DNA of 64,000 bases from Eucalyptus grandis (taxonomy: Eukaryota > Streptophyta > Magnoliopsida > Myrtales > Myrtaceae), in assembly GCF_016545825.1 (NCBI RefSeq), contig NC_052616.1:7812001-7876000 (forward strand). Direction: 5' to 3'. The translations under genes were made by a program, and so were the position numbers. Shown here piece after piece: positions 1 to 11,175 of this stretch. The notes beneath the pieces were generated by a model. That model was not told the DNA's origin and searched no databases. It saw nothing but the letters and a program-made list of their open reading frames with translations. The stretch's first letter is position 1. The number at the start of each line of letters is the position of its first letter.

Positions 1-1377
1 CTAAAATTCACCCAAGCAACAATGATCGCCACCAATACTACTACACCGCCCATGAATGTGAGCAGCCACTTCGACCAATATTCGGTACCCTTTTCCTCCT
101 GGAGCTGTGAAACGAGGCTTAATTCCCATATCTGGACAAAGCGATGCTCAAGCGCAGATTCTGGGGGAGCTAGGAGACAAACACCCGCCGCCTCTGGCAG
201 ATACTCACTTGAGGCGCGTGCGCAGCAGTGACGATGGACTTCGTTACTAGAATTTTTAGCAGCATCCCACCAGGACACCATCAAACATTTCTGTTGGAGA
301 TATGCGAGAATCGGACCTCAGATTGTGATCGGACTGAGAAGATTGTGATTGATATCAATCCAAGATTGCAAACGATTATAATCGATAGATTATATCAATC
401 CGAGATTGGATTTGATTTAATGTATCTTCATTTATTTTTTCCACAGTTAGACATTCGTTGTACTACAAATAGGAGCTTGTATAATGAAAAGCATACGACT
501 GAATAAATATAAAAGTTGCTTCCCATCTTCTTGGCCTATTCCTCAAACTCTGACAATTTCGAGCTCCGGTTGTACGTTATAACAGCAAGCGATCCGTCAT
601 TCATGGATTTGGCGATACTCACGTCAGTGTCCAATGGCCTGAGGCGGTTCGAAGCTCTGTCGACACGTGAAATGTCCGCATCCCTTGTATTCTTCAAAAG
701 GTCAACGCTGACCGCAACACAATCGTTGTTGGGACGAATTTGATGGCCCTCACCTCCTAGGGCGACACCCTTGCTGTTAAAACTGGTTGGCATTGGCGGT
801 CGATCGGGACGCCAGGAAGCGTCTCCTTTCAGAATCACGGCGTGGGACTTGTCCCCAAGAAGATCTTTCAAGGAATATATAGCTCGATCCCAGTGGTTTC
901 CAACAGATAAGGCAAGTGCGTCGCCGAAAGGTTTTCCCTGTTGAGAGTCGATGCTGGCCGTATACTGGGTAGCTCAATCCACCACTTTCCCCGTGTCCTT
1001 GTCCCAAAGTTGCGCTTTCCCAGAATACGTAACTCGGCTGCTGGTGTTGTCGAGTCTTCCTTTCGTCTGGCTTCGGCTGAGATAAGAAGACCGCTTAGAA
1101 GCATCCAACAGTGTTAAGTTCGTGGGGATCCAAAGCCGCCAAATGGGAACATGAAACGTGGATTATCAAGGTGTACAGCTGAAGCCGAAGAGGGTTTGCG
1201 CAGAGAGATCATCGAGACTGGTAGTACTAATGTGGGTGTGGGTGGTTGAGGCTGATCTTCATGTCTTCCAATGCCTTTCGTGTTGGATGTTCTTAATTTC
1301 TGGCGGATCTGGTTACTGCCTGTGAACTCAAAGCGCCAGTGCGGAGCCGCGCGCAGGCAGGTTGACATCTTCATCAT
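1..1377 (-). pseudogene. L-type lectin receptor kinase pseudogene, lectin + TM part (runs off left edge)
   Basis: Seen: read on the minus strand this is the N-terminal half of a LecRK, aligning with the intact gene at 32071-34215. In order it has an N-terminal leader (from 1377), the TYSG..LWD motif of the lectin domain, a central strand with CVAVSVDLL, and a C-terminal lectin part ending in a transmembrane segment (FMGGVVVLVAIIVAW) near position 10-60. The kinase would lie left of the window. Damage: an in-frame stop (TGA) at 974-976 inside the lectin domain, a frame change near 1110, and a 264-bp solo LTR at 292-555. If the LTR is skipped, the reading frame continues without a break into the membrane segment. 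Of all copies here this one keeps the most ordinary legume-lectin sequence. Inference: a formerly normal LecRK, now dead. Confidence 0.85.
292..555. mobile_element. Solo LTR inside the lectin exon
   Basis: Seen: 264 bp starting TGTTGGAGATATGCG and ending CTCTGACA, flanked by the direct repeat ATTTC at 287-291 and 556-560. Removing the LTR and one ATTTC joins the two lectin half-frames in phase, giving a peptide that aligns with the intact paralog at 32071-34215. The TG..CA ends and the 5-bp target duplication are the normal marks of a Ty1/copia or Ty3 LTR. A single LTR with no internal part implies loss of the body by LTR-LTR recombination. Confidence 0.85.
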
Positions 1378-1612
1378 TCTCAGGGCTCAGCTCACAATTA
1401 TTGGCGAGAGTGATGATCGCCACAGTGCGCCAGAATCAACAACGAACGGAAAAGTGCACTTGCTTGGCGAGGTTCGGTCAATGCGAAAGCAAATCAAAAC
1501 ATGTCAAAAAGTCTTTCTATTGTCTCCCTTATCGATGATTGGGTGATTGGACCGTTGATTAGAAAATAACTGACGGAATCATCCCACGAAAATGCAGGTC
1601 GGTGCTTTGGTC
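1378..1612. other. 5' flank of the left LecRK pseudogene
   Basis: No gene seen. The stretch resembles other LecRK 5' flanks in the window. A short segment around 1520-1590 (ATCGATGATTGGGTGATTGG, then a word like CATCATCCCACGAAAATG) is also found at about 12950-13010, 13090-13160 and 51540-51575. Confidence 0.5.
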
Positions 1613-1990
1613 ACGTTCTAAAACATGATGGACCGCAATGCTCTCGCTTCTCTATGAATGATTATTATTAAAAGGCTATATGAGAATTTTACATAAGCGC
1701 TCACACATTCGCTAGTCCTATCATAAGTTTTTGTAATTTCAATTGGTGTACTATGTCGAGAAAAATGGGTGTAGTCGAGAGACTCGGAATTTATAGGCCA
1801 CCGACAAGAGGAGCTTTACAATTAATCAAGAGTGCTTTGTCATCTCTAGTAAGCAAAAGACAACAAGGGAAAAAAAAGGGAGGAGATGAAATTTATAGAT
1901 CTTTTAGCAGAACGATCGAATTGCATCCGCATGATGTACAAAGTCGAAGCTCCTGTTCATAAGGAAGCCTCATTGTGCCTTCACCATTAG
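1613..1990. repeat. 5' distal module of LecRK units, copy 1
   Basis: Seen: this segment is nearly identical to 36942-37320 and clearly similar to 53550-54000. All three share words such as ATGTCGAGAAAAATGGG, GATCTTTTAGCAGAAC and CACCATTAG. It sits upstream (to the right on the plus strand) of a minus-strand LecRK copy each time. It has no convincing reading frame. Copy 1 is cut at 1990 by an inserted inverted-repeat element; copies 2 and 3 show the uninterrupted site. Confidence 0.8.
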
Positions 1991-3096
1991 CAGAAATCTT
2001 AAAACTTGTCACGAAAATGCATTTCAGTCCTAAAACTTGCAAAAAGTGCATTTAAGTCTTAAAATTTATTAAATTATTTCAAACGAGTCCTAAAATCGAC
2101 GCCGTTAGCATTTTCCATTAAAAATGCTGACGTGGCTTTTAAATAATTTTTTATTTTCCGAGTGGATTTTTTCAATTATTTTTTTTAAAATAGATTTAAA
2201 AATTTAAAAATTTAGATTTATTCATTTTATCTTATTTTCACTAAAAACTAAAAAAAGTTCAAAATTTTATTTTTTAAAAACAAAACAGCGGCTCATCTCC
2301 GCCGCCGCCCATCGCTAGAGGGGCCGGGCGACGGCCCGGCCCCGAGCGGGGGCGGGGGTGGCCGGGCCTTGTTGGCCACACGGGCGGGTCGGCAATCGTC
2401 GGCAAGGCCTCATCGGCCCTCGCTAGGGGCCGACGAGGCTCACCGATCTGGGCAAGCCTCGCCAACCTTGAGCGAGGGCCAACGAGGCCTTGCCCAGGGT
2501 CGGCGGCCGTCGCCCCCGGGCGAGTCGTCGCCGGCCCTCATGGGGGTAGGCGAGGCCCACCGAGATTTGGCGAGGCCTTGCCAGCCCCGAGCGAGGGCCG
2601 ACGAGGCCTCACCCAGGGCGGGCGACGATTGCCGGCCCTCGTCCGGGCGCGAGGCCTCGCTTGGTCGGGCAAGGGCTAGCCAACCCCCGCCCGGGCCGAC
2701 GATTGTCACCCAGCCCCTTCGACGATGGGTGGCAACGGCACCGGGGAGAGAAGCGGTTGATTTTCTTTTTTTTTTTTAACAATTTTTTAAAATAAATTTT
2801 TTAACTTTTCTTTTTATTTTTTTGTGAAAATAAGATAAGAATAAATTTAATTTTTAGTTTTTAAATCTAACTTTTTTATAAAAAAATGAAAAAAATAATT
2901 AAAAAATACATGTGGAAATTAAAAATTATTTAAAATGCCACATCAGCATTTTTAACGGAAAAGGCTAACGACGTCGATTTTAGGACTCGTTTAAAACAAT
3001 TTGACAAGTTTTATGACTTAAATACACTTTTTGCAAATTTTAGAACTAAAATGTATTTTCATGACAAGATTTAGGAGTTCTGGAACACTTATCCCT
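1991..3096. mobile_element. Non-autonomous DNA transposon with ~290-bp inverted repeats and GC-rich core
   Basis: Seen: the ends (about 1991-2280 and 2780-3096) are inverted copies of each other. Shared words include AACTTGTCA, GCAAAAAGTG and AACGAGTCCTAAAATCGACG. The homologous site at 37315-37325 lacks the whole 1.1 kb, so this is an insertion. The left end has lost about 14 bp compared with the right end, so the target duplication cannot be read. The core (2281-2760) is very GC-rich and rich in GGCGAGGC-type words. It has open frames but no recognisable protein. Known: long inverted repeats with a non-coding or captured core fit MULE-like elements. Inference: the superfamily is not certain. 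Confidence 0.8.
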
Positions 3097-5070
3097 AAAG
3101 TTTATATGAGCACTAAATCGGTTTCCACTTATATGAGTCTACTGTATGAGGGAAATATACGAGAATTGTTCAAAAAGCGGAGGTCTCCTACTGGGCGTTG
3201 GGAGGGAGAAAATATTGGGTGGGCAGGCGCACGGGGTGGGCCGGGCGCGCCACGTCACCGTGCACCCACCCAATCAGGATATGACACATGTCGCCACATG
3301 GCTCGACCTGGAGCCGGGGCCCACCATTATTTTTCAGTCAAATATTTGCTGCTTCTCTCTTTCATTAAATGCTTCGTCCCGCATCATTTCTCCCATTCGC
3401 ACACAAGGAAGCATCCCTTCCCCTCCCATTTTCTCTTTCAAAATTGTTTCTTTATGTTTTGCATCTTTCTCCATGAAAGCTACAATGCTTGCTCTCTCTT
3501 TGTTTTTCAAAAATCTCTCTCAACCAAAGGCCCGCCGGTCGCCTCCAAGCTTGGCCACCTCTACCGTCGCCGTCAGGAGCCACTCACTCCCAAGAATCTC
3601 GCCAATCGTGGTTGAGTCCCAAACTCTAACCATCTTCGCATTGGCCTCTTCGATGAGCACGGACACCCAAAAGCCAACCGGTTGCCTTCGAGCTCGGTCG
3701 CCTCTGCCATCGCCGCCAGGAGCCGCTTGCTCCAAAAAGCCCCGCTGGTCGTGGTTGGGTCCCGAGCTCTAACCGTTTTCGCCTCGACCTCTTTGATGAT
3801 CGTGTAACACCAAAAGCCAGCTGGTCACCTCCGAGCTTAGTCACCTTTGCCAGTCGCCTCCAAACTTGGCCGCCTTTACCATCATCGTCAGGAGCCACTA
3901 GCTCCCAAGAACCCCGCCAGTCATGGCTGGGTCCCAAACTCTAAGCATTTCTGCCCCGGCCTCTTTGGCGAGCGTGGACACCCAAAAGTTCGCCGGTCGC
4001 CTCCAAGCTCGGCCGCCTTTGCCGTCATTGCCAGGAGCCACTTGCTTCGAGGCCCCGCCAGTCGTGGTTGGGTCTCGAACTTTGACTATCTTCACCTTGT
4101 CCACTTCAGCGAGCACGAACACCCAAAAGCTCACCGCTTGCCTCCAAGCTCGATCGCCTTCGCCGTCACCACTAGGAGCTACTCACTCCGAAGAGCCTCG
4201 TCGATCGTGGCTACGTCCCAAGCTCTGACCATCTCCACCTCTGCCTCCTTGATGATCGTGGACACCCAAAAGCTCACAGGGCACATCCGAGCTCAGCTGC
4301 CTCCGCCGTTGCTACTTGCTCCCAAGAGCCCTGCGGGTCATGGCTAGGTCCCAAGCTATGATCGTCTTTGCCTCGCCTTCTTCAATAAGTGTAGACACCC
4401 AAAAGCCCACTGGTCACCTCCGAGATGCAAGGCAAGTAGGCGAGTTTACACAATTGTGCCTGTGGTTTATTTTTAAAAAAATAAAAAACTTGAAACATTT
4501 TCTATCATGTATTACAATGTATTTTTAGCTTGATCGCATCTACACCTCAAGAGGTATGCATGGATCCAAGAAATGTTAGATAGCTATGGCAAAACCTTGT
4601 GCATCACTCGTGTGTCATGACACTTTCACATTTTGGGTGTACGTGATTGTCGAAGAGGCCGAGGTGGAAACAGTCAAAGCTCGGGACCCAACCACGATTG
4701 GCGGGGCTCTTCGAAACGAGTGGCTCCTGGTGACGACAGCAGAGGCGGCCGAGCTTGGAGGCGACCAACGAGCTTTTGGGTGTCCACACTCGCCAAAGAG
4801 GCTGAAGTGGAGATGGTTAGAATTCGAGACCCAGCCACAACCGGTGGAGTTCTTGGGAGTGAGTGGCTCCTGACGGCGACGGTAAAGATGGCCAAGCTTG
4901 GAGGCGACTGCCAGAGGTGACCGAGCTCGAAGGTGACCGACTGGCTTTTGATCTACGTGATCGTCAAAGAGGCCGAGGCAGAAACGGTCAGAGCTCAGGA
5001 CCCAACCACGACTGGTGGGGCTCTTCGGAGCGAGTGGCTCCTAGTGGCGGAACGGTGTGTTGCTAAGAAA
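3097..5070. repeat. GC-rich ~145-bp tandem array followed by its own inverted copy (copy 1)
   Basis: Seen: after about 450 bp of ordinary sequence, a unit of roughly 135-160 bp repeats about six times on the plus strand (3540-4430). Each unit carries words such as GACACCCAAAAGC, GCCTCCAAGCTCGG and GGTTGGGTCCC. From 4630 to 5060 the same units appear in reverse complement and in mirrored order, with an AT-rich spacer of about 200 bp between. The units are open in several frames, but the proteins are low-complexity and the spacing varies, so I do not call a gene. The second copy of this block is at 37321-38703 plus 43361-44090. Confidence 0.75.
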
Positions 5071-5089
5071 GACGGATATTTCCAACAAA

Positions 5090-6333
5090 TATTCGTCGCA
5101 TTGCCATACAATCTATTATTTTTAGGGATTTGGAATTGAGTAGTCTTAACCTACAAAATTGATTGCATTTGGCTCATTTGACATTTCATATGTGCAATTC
5201 ATCTATCATAAATATAAGTCTTATGTCATCTTTCCATACCGGATGGTCGCCAACTCTCATAAAAAGTAATGTCATGACTCCATTTTATTGGAAAAATTAA
5301 GGGATAACAACGTCACAATCACTTGACTTTTTCCCAGTTTTACAATTGAATATCTCAACTCTTTTCTTTTGTGCAATCAAGTGCCTCAACTTTTCAAATG
5401 TGGGTCATTAGATACGTCCCTTAAAATCAAGAATAGAAAATGTCAACGTAGACACTAATACCATTAAATAATAATCCATTCAACACACACTGTCTCTACC
5501 CTTATCGCTCGATTATCAAAAGGAGAAGCCATATTTCCTTAACGTTTGTCGAGTAAACGAGTCACGCGAGCAAAATCACATAACATGTGAATTTATTTAT
5601 CGGATGCCTCACATTGAACCAAGTCTAAAAGGTTGAGATACTTGATTAAACAAAAGATAATATTTAGACAAACGACTTTAGAATGGGAAAAATTCGGGCA
5701 TTTGCCCTGCCATTATTTAAAAATTGAAAGACGTGGACACTAAAAAATTGAATAGACCATCCAAAGTACATATTAGGATACTTTTCCTTCTCTTTTTGCC
5801 CAAGACAGACGAGACTACATAAAACATGCATTTACATCTTTTGAAGTGGTATCTTCATTTCCGTACAATTTTGCGGCTCGTCCCTTTCACAAAGTGGCAA
5901 ACTTATGTAGTTTATTCTCATTAAAAATTTCATTGCTTGGTACAAAATATTAGGAATAACTATTCCCCGTTCCTTTCACCCTGAAAGCAACTATGATTTC
6001 GGTGAATGCTTATATTACTAGGACACTTCATTTCGTTTATATGAGTAAAATTTCAACTGCAATTCAAGATGCCTCCTGAAACGAAGCTTTTTGACATGAT
6101 CTAACGTAAATAAATTTTTAAAGTACCGTACACTAAACTACCTGTAATGGGAGACAAAGGCGAGTACAATAGCTTTTCAGTAATTACCTCTAGTTCGGTG
6201 TTTTTCATATACATCGCACTTAAATAGACATCAGTTCCCAACAAAATAAAAATAGACATCACTTATTTCTTTTCAGAGCGAGGCATTTACCTAAAGCCAA
6301 ATGCATCTAGACGAGACGAGACCTTTGGCTCAA
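5090..6333. repeat. LecRK 3'-flank module, copy 1 of 6
   Basis: AT-rich non-coding stretch directly downstream of the kinase gene at 6334-7584. It begins with TTATTTTTAGGGATTTGG and AATTGAGTAGTC and later has CATTTCATATGTGCAATTC. Homologous stretches lie at 8885-10167, 25080-26135, 31070-32070, 44115-45268 and 47865-49130, each ending at the 3' end of a LecRK copy. It probably holds the 3' UTR and terminator, but I cannot place a polyadenylation site. Confidence 0.75.
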
Positions 6334-7584
6334 TTATATGTTGAAACTTGGCATCTTCGAGGGGAGTTTGGGAGGCTCTGCCTTCAAGTTCAAAACGGCT
6401 ATTGCCTCTTCAATCGAAGGCCGATACCTAGCATCGGGATGAGCACACCACAGCCCCACAATCATCAAGAACTCCGCCTGTCTCTTGTCGAAATCCTTGC
6501 CGAGCCTCTTGTCCACCGCACGGAGAAAATTCCTGCGCCAGCGCCCTCTCCAGCTCCTGCATCCATAATGCTTCCAAACCCGCTGTACAAGGCCTGGGCC
6601 TTCCTCAGCTAATTCTGAGTCCAAGACTCTTCTCCCACATACTATTTCTAAAAGGACCACTCCAAAACTGTAGATGTCAGATTCCATACTTGCCTCACCT
6701 GTTTGATGGTATTCTGGAGCCACGTAGCCTAGTGTTCCTATCACTTGGGTTGCTTTTCGCCCTCTAGCATGATCAACTAGCCTAGCCAAGCCGAAATCTC
6801 CCAATTTGGCCACAAATTTTTCATCGAGCATGGTATTGCTGGATTTAATATCCCTGTGGATCACACATTGGTGACATTGATTGTGTAGGTAGTGCAGCGC
6901 CGAGGCTAGTCCTAGAACAATGTTGTACCTCATTTCCCATGTCAACAGGGATCTGCCTTTAAAAAGATGGTCCTCCAAGCTACCTCCTCCAATGTACTCG
7001 TAAACAAGGATGAATTTATTTGCCTTGTGACAATAACCTATAAGTTGCACCAAGTTTCTGTGCCTAAGTTGGCTTAACGACTTCACCTCAGATATATACT
7101 CCTTTATCCCTTGGTGCGAATCAGGGTTTATTACCTTTATAGCGACCCGTGTGCAAGCATTTCCTACATGCCCTTCGTACACGATCCCGAAACCTCCTAT
7201 TCCTAGAATCCTGTCATTTGCAAAGGCACCGGTTGCGATCATCAACTCTTCATAGGAGAACTTCTTGGGTCCAATCAACTTTGCAAACTCTTCAGTTAAG
7301 TTCGTGTTATCATCGCCTTCTCCTATACCTCTCCCGGTCATCGAAGGTGCATTATTTCCCATTGGCACATCATTGCTCAGGTGAGGACGGGCGACTTTTG
7401 ACCTATAGAGTTCCAAAGCAACAACGATCACTGCCAATCCAGCAGCACCACCCATGACTATGTTAAGAAGCAATTCCACCGGGTGCGGTGGCCTGGAGCA
7501 AAAATCACATGAGTAGAAAATGCGATTCTCTAATGCAGCTCCAATGGCAGCTGCGGAACCAACACCACCGACTCTGGCAAACAT
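6334..7584 (-). CDS. Lectin-less LecRK-type membrane Ser/Thr kinase
   Basis: Seen: 416 residues without introns. Residues 1-37 match no lectin domain. A membrane segment lies at about 38-59 (IVMGGAAGLAVIVVALELY), followed by a juxtamembrane linker and a complete kinase at about 120-400. The kinase has glycine loop GIGGFGIVY (128-136), lysine K150 in VAIK, HRD (243-245), DFG (263-265), APE (289-291), and a C-tail KLPSKMPSFNI. A stop codon lies just upstream in frame, so the first Met is the natural start. Known: LecRKs have an extracellular legume-lectin domain and are usually 650-700 residues; this one is the C-terminal 60 percent. Inference: an active RD kinase at the plasma membrane without its sensor. 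Its near twin is 45269-46516. It may be a decayed gene that is still open, or a signalling partner. Confidence 0.8.
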   Translation of the reverse strand: MFARVGGVGSAAAIGAALENRIFYSCDFCSRPPHPVELLLNIVMGGAAGLAVIVVALELYRSKVARPHLSNDVPMGNNAPSMTGRGIGEGDDNTNLTEEFAKLIGPKKFSYEELMIATGAFANDRILGIGGFGIVYEGHVGNACTRVAIKVINPDSHQGIKEYISEVKSLSQLRHRNLVQLIGYCHKANKFILVYEYIGGGSLEDHLFKGRSLLTWEMRYNIVLGLASALHYLHNQCHQCVIHRDIKSSNTMLDEKFVAKLGDFGLARLVDHARGRKATQVIGTLGYVAPEYHQTGEASMESDIYSFGVVLLEIVCGRRVLDSELAEEGPGLVQRVWKHYGCRSWRGRWRRNFLRAVDKRLGKDFDKRQAEFLMIVGLWCAHPDARYRPSIEEAIAVLNLKAEPPKLPSKMPSFNI

Positions 7585-7681
7585 GATTCCTCAACAGTCA
7601 GCAACTAATGCTAATGCTCCTCTCAGTAGAATGTCTCATGGGCAACCAAGTGTCTTTTTTTGGCCACAGCCAAGAGAAAGT

Positions 7682-8345
7682 TTACATGGCTTTGATGGCA
7701 TCCCAAAGAAAATCTTTATCCATGTCTAATTGTCTATAATCACCCAGAAGGTCAAACATTAGCTTCAGAAACGTGTGCAGTATCGAAACTTGAGGTCCAA
7801 ATCTCACATAGAAAGATCAAAGGATTTAGACTCTCTGAAACTGTGGTATCAATGGTCCATGTAGTAATTGTAGGATTGAGGGTCCGTTATCAGCTTCTCT
7901 CAAAAGGCTTGATCCTCTAAAAAGACCCAATAACTTCCACGGCGAGACCTCACTTCATTGGCCGCAATCATATAAATTACCTGCAACATCGCAACCTTAA
8001 CTTACTAGACATGCCAATTACCCCTAAACTAGGGGCCCTTGTTGACCTTGTTCAAGTTCATCAATTTTTCAGTATGAAAATAGAAAGTGCACCAGCAGGA
8101 ATCAAAAGAAGGCTAAGAAAACAAGAGTTTGAGTGTTTTGGAGGACGAGGTAAAGAAAGAAGAGTACCTCGGGGTGGAATTGAGCCACTGGAATCGAGCC
8201 ATGGCGTCAAAGAAGGCCTGGCGAATCTGAGAGAGTCGGTGAGGAATTGAACGTCGAGCTTGCCCAGCACTGAGATCGGCAACGCGTCGTAGTCAAGGTC
8301 GTCGTCTCGACCGGGCAGTCAGCTGCAGCGTTAGGAAGGATCGTC
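7682..8345 (-). pseudogene. Two exon-like segments of an unidentified gene (copy 1)
   Basis: Seen on the minus strand: a segment ending at 8168 reads DAMARFQWLNSTPR and is followed by a GT splice donor. About 365 bp on, after an AG at 7803-7804, a segment of about 40 codons (7802 to stop at 7682-7684) reads HTFLKLMFDLLGDYR and DFLWDAIKAM, then stops. Both also occur, still open, in the duplicated block at 46613-47290. The amino-acid texture looks like real protein, but I do not recognise the family, and the upstream frame is ambiguous across the GA repeat. Inference: remnant or 3' end of a small gene just upstream of the lectin-less kinase. It might also be transcribed with it. Confidence 0.35.
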
Positions 8346-8354
8346 CTTGAGACT

Positions 8355-8355
<1 letters not shown>

Positions 8356-8390
<35 letters not shown>
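8356..8390. repeat. (GA)n microsatellite
   Basis: About 17 GA repeats; longer in the duplicate copy at 47288-47324. The length difference is the kind expected between two copies of one block. Confidence 0.9.
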
Positions 8391-8393
<3 letters not shown>

Positions 8394-8399
8394 CTGACG

Positions 8400-8884
8400 A
8401 AGAAAAAGAGTAAAAAGCACGGAGTACAGATTGGCCTGGCAACAACCAACCTCGACCGCCGCTCGAAGCCCAGTCAACGACCCCCACACGCGCCGCGCTC
8501 GCCCCTCCCGCCACGCGCCTCCCTCGACTTGCTTTTCACCAGCACAGGCGGAGGCGGCGGCGGCGGCGGGCCCGCTTCTTGGAATTTAGGCCAGTCTCAT
8601 TTTTGCTGACTTAGATATTCCAAGACCATTCAGTTTTACCTTTGGGCGACCAGAGAAGATCTAGAATCATCAAAAACAAGGCTATACTAGCCAGCTTCAT
8701 TATCCACAACTTGCCTTTAGAGCCATTCTCAAAAATTGGTTCACGACGGCGCAAATCAATTTTTAAAAGGAGAGGATGGAAACTAGCGCATTACTTAGTT
8801 TTCCTTGAATGTGACAAACTATGGTTATATATCTATTATATTGAAAATTATGATAATGTATTTAAATAAGCAGGTCATTCTTAA
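8400..8884. other. GC-rich then AT-rich intergenic sequence
   Basis: Includes a GGC-repeat stretch at about 8545-8570. Copy 2 differs by a small insertion around 47500-47540. No convincing gene is seen. Confidence 0.4.
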
Positions 8885-10167
8885 TTATCCAATTAAAATT
8901 TTTCACATTACTATATGATCTATTATTATTAGAGATTTGGAATTGAGTAGTCTAACTTACATATCATATGCATCTAGGGCATTTGACATTTCATATGTGC
9001 AATTCATTTTCGTAAATATAAGTTTTATGTCATCCTTACTAAGCAAATGATCGCTAATTCCCATAAAAGTAGTGTTACAAATTCATTTTATTGGAAAAAT
9101 TAAGGAATAACGACATAGTGATTGCTCGAATGTTTTCCCATTTTACAGTTTGAGTATCTCAACTCTTTTTCTTTTTCTGTGAAATCAAGTATCTCAACTT
9201 TTCAAATGTGAGTCATTAGAGATGTCCCTTAAAATCAAGGATGAAAAATACCAATGTGGACACTAATACCATTAAATAACCATTAATCATCAATATTGGC
9301 ATCCAATGTAGACTTTGAGACGATTCCACATCAATAGGTACATATTTGGATGACTGAAGTGGCCCAAGTCAACACACCCTCTCGCTCCCCTTATCACTAC
9401 ATTAATAGAGGGGATGCCATATTTTTTGCTAACTAAACGAGCCATGTCACCAATTTTGCTTAATGTTTTCCAAGTAAACAAGTCACGCTAGTAAAATCAC
9501 ATGGCATGTGAATTTATTTTGATGAAGGCCTCACATCGAGCCAAATTTAAAAGGTTGAGGTACTTGAATGAACATAAAATAATAGTTATATAGTTGACTT
9601 TAAAATAGGCAGTAATTCAGGTATTCACCATCTTATTATTTAAAAAATTTAAAGACCCGGATACTAAAAAGCTATGTGGACTATCCAAAGGATATATGAG
9701 AATACTTTTCTTTTTCTTTTTTGCCAAAGACATACGAAATTGCTTAGAACATGCATTTATCATCTCTTGAACTGCTAGTTTCATTGCTGTATAATTCTGT
9801 GGCTCGCCCCTTTCGAAAGATGACGAACATAACCATTTTATTTTTAGGCTATTCTCGTTAATTATTTCACTGCTTGGTTCAAAATTTGAGGAATATCCAG
9901 GGATTGATTTTACCAACGCACTTCCTTTTGTTTCGTTCATCAAAGTAGAATTATGACCGCGTTTTTTACATGATTAGATCTAAATAAGTATTTTAAGTAC
10001 CGTACGGCATTACAATTTGTGGTAAATGAGAAGGGCGAGAAAAGCACCTTTTCGATAATGACCTCTACTTGGGTAAAATAAAAATAGACATCATTGAAGC
10101 ACTTTATCTTTCTCTCTCTCTCTCTCTCTCTCTTTTTTGCCTTACAGAGTGAGGCACTTGCTCAAAG
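8885..10167. repeat. LecRK 3'-flank module, copy 2 of 6
   Basis: Same module as 5090-6333, here downstream of the kinase pseudogene at 10168-11175. It contains a CT microsatellite at about 10112-10133. Nearly identical to 47865-49130. Confidence 0.75.
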
Positions 10168-11175
10168 TCAAACGCATATAAGACGAGACTTGCGGTTCAA
10201 ACTTGGCATCTTCGAGGGGCGTTTGGGAGGCTCTGCCTTCAGCTCCAAGACAGCCATAACCTCTTCAATCGAAGGCTGGGACCCAGCAATGGGACGAACG
10301 CACCACAGCCACACATGCATCAAGACCTCGCCGGTTACCTGTCGACATCCTTGCCAAGCCTCTGGTCCACCGCAAGCACAAGATTCCTGCGCCAGCTCCT
10401 GCACCCATAATGCATCCAAATTCACTGAATAAGGCCTAGGCCTTGCTCTATTGACTCCGAGTCGAAAAATCTTCTTCCACGTACTATTGTCAAAAGGACC
10501 GCCTCAAAAATTTAGATGTCAGATTCCTTACTTACCCAATCCCTTTGATAGCAATCCGAACCCAAGTAAGCCGATGTTCCTTTTACTTGGACTGTGTTTG
10601 GTCTTCTGGTGTGGTCAACTAGCCTGGCCAAGTCGAAATCTCCCAGTTTGGCCTCAAACCTTTCATCGAGCATGATATTGCTGGATTTGATATCCCTATG
10701 GATCACGCATTGATTACATTATTTGTGTAGGTAGTGCACCGCTGAGGCTAATCCTAGAGCGATGTTGTACCTCCTTTCCCATGTCAACAAGTACCTTTAA
10801 AGAGATGATTCTCCAAGCTACCTCCTCTCATAACTTCGTAAACTAGGATGAATTCATTCGCCTTGTGACAATAACCTATAAGTTGCACCAAGTTTCTATG
10901 CCTAAGTTGACTTAGTGACTTCACCTCAGATATATACTCCTTTATCCCTTGGCGCAAGCCAGATTTTATTTTCTTTACAGCGACCACGGTGCGAGCGCCT
11001 CCCATGTGCCCTTGTTACACGATCCCGGAACCCCCTTCTCCCATAATCCTGTCACGTGCAAAAGAATTGGTCGCGATCATCAACTCTTTAAAGGAGAACT
11101 TCTTGATTCCACTCAACTTTTCAAACTCTTCGGTAATTTCGCGCTAGGGCTGCCTTCTTCTCCACCTCTCTCTGT
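10168..11175 (-). pseudogene. LecRK kinase pseudogene
   Basis: Seen: minus-strand kinase pieces in three frames. They are subdomains II-V (VAVKKIK..SEVKSLSQLRHRN) at 11005-10784, the catalytic region with HRDIKSSN at 10706-10512, and the C-lobe with PSIEEVMAVLELKAEPP at 10425-10168. The DFG motif reads DFD, and frames change near 10780 and 10500, so the kinase is dead. To the right, only the edge of the transmembrane region remains (near 11175-11215). It is joined directly to sequence that in the intact gene lies upstream of the start codon, so the lectin domain has been deleted. The first 300 bp are almost identical to 49131-49490; beyond that the two differ much more, marking the end of the large duplicated block. 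Confidence 0.85.

Noticed and set aside
2369..2779. 136-codon GC-rich open frame
   Set aside because: Core of the 1.1-kb inverted-repeat element, with an open frame on the opposite strand as well and no domain.
6301..6612. 103-codon plus-strand frame, also at 45236-45547
   Set aside because: Antisense to the C-terminal part of the lectin-less kinases.
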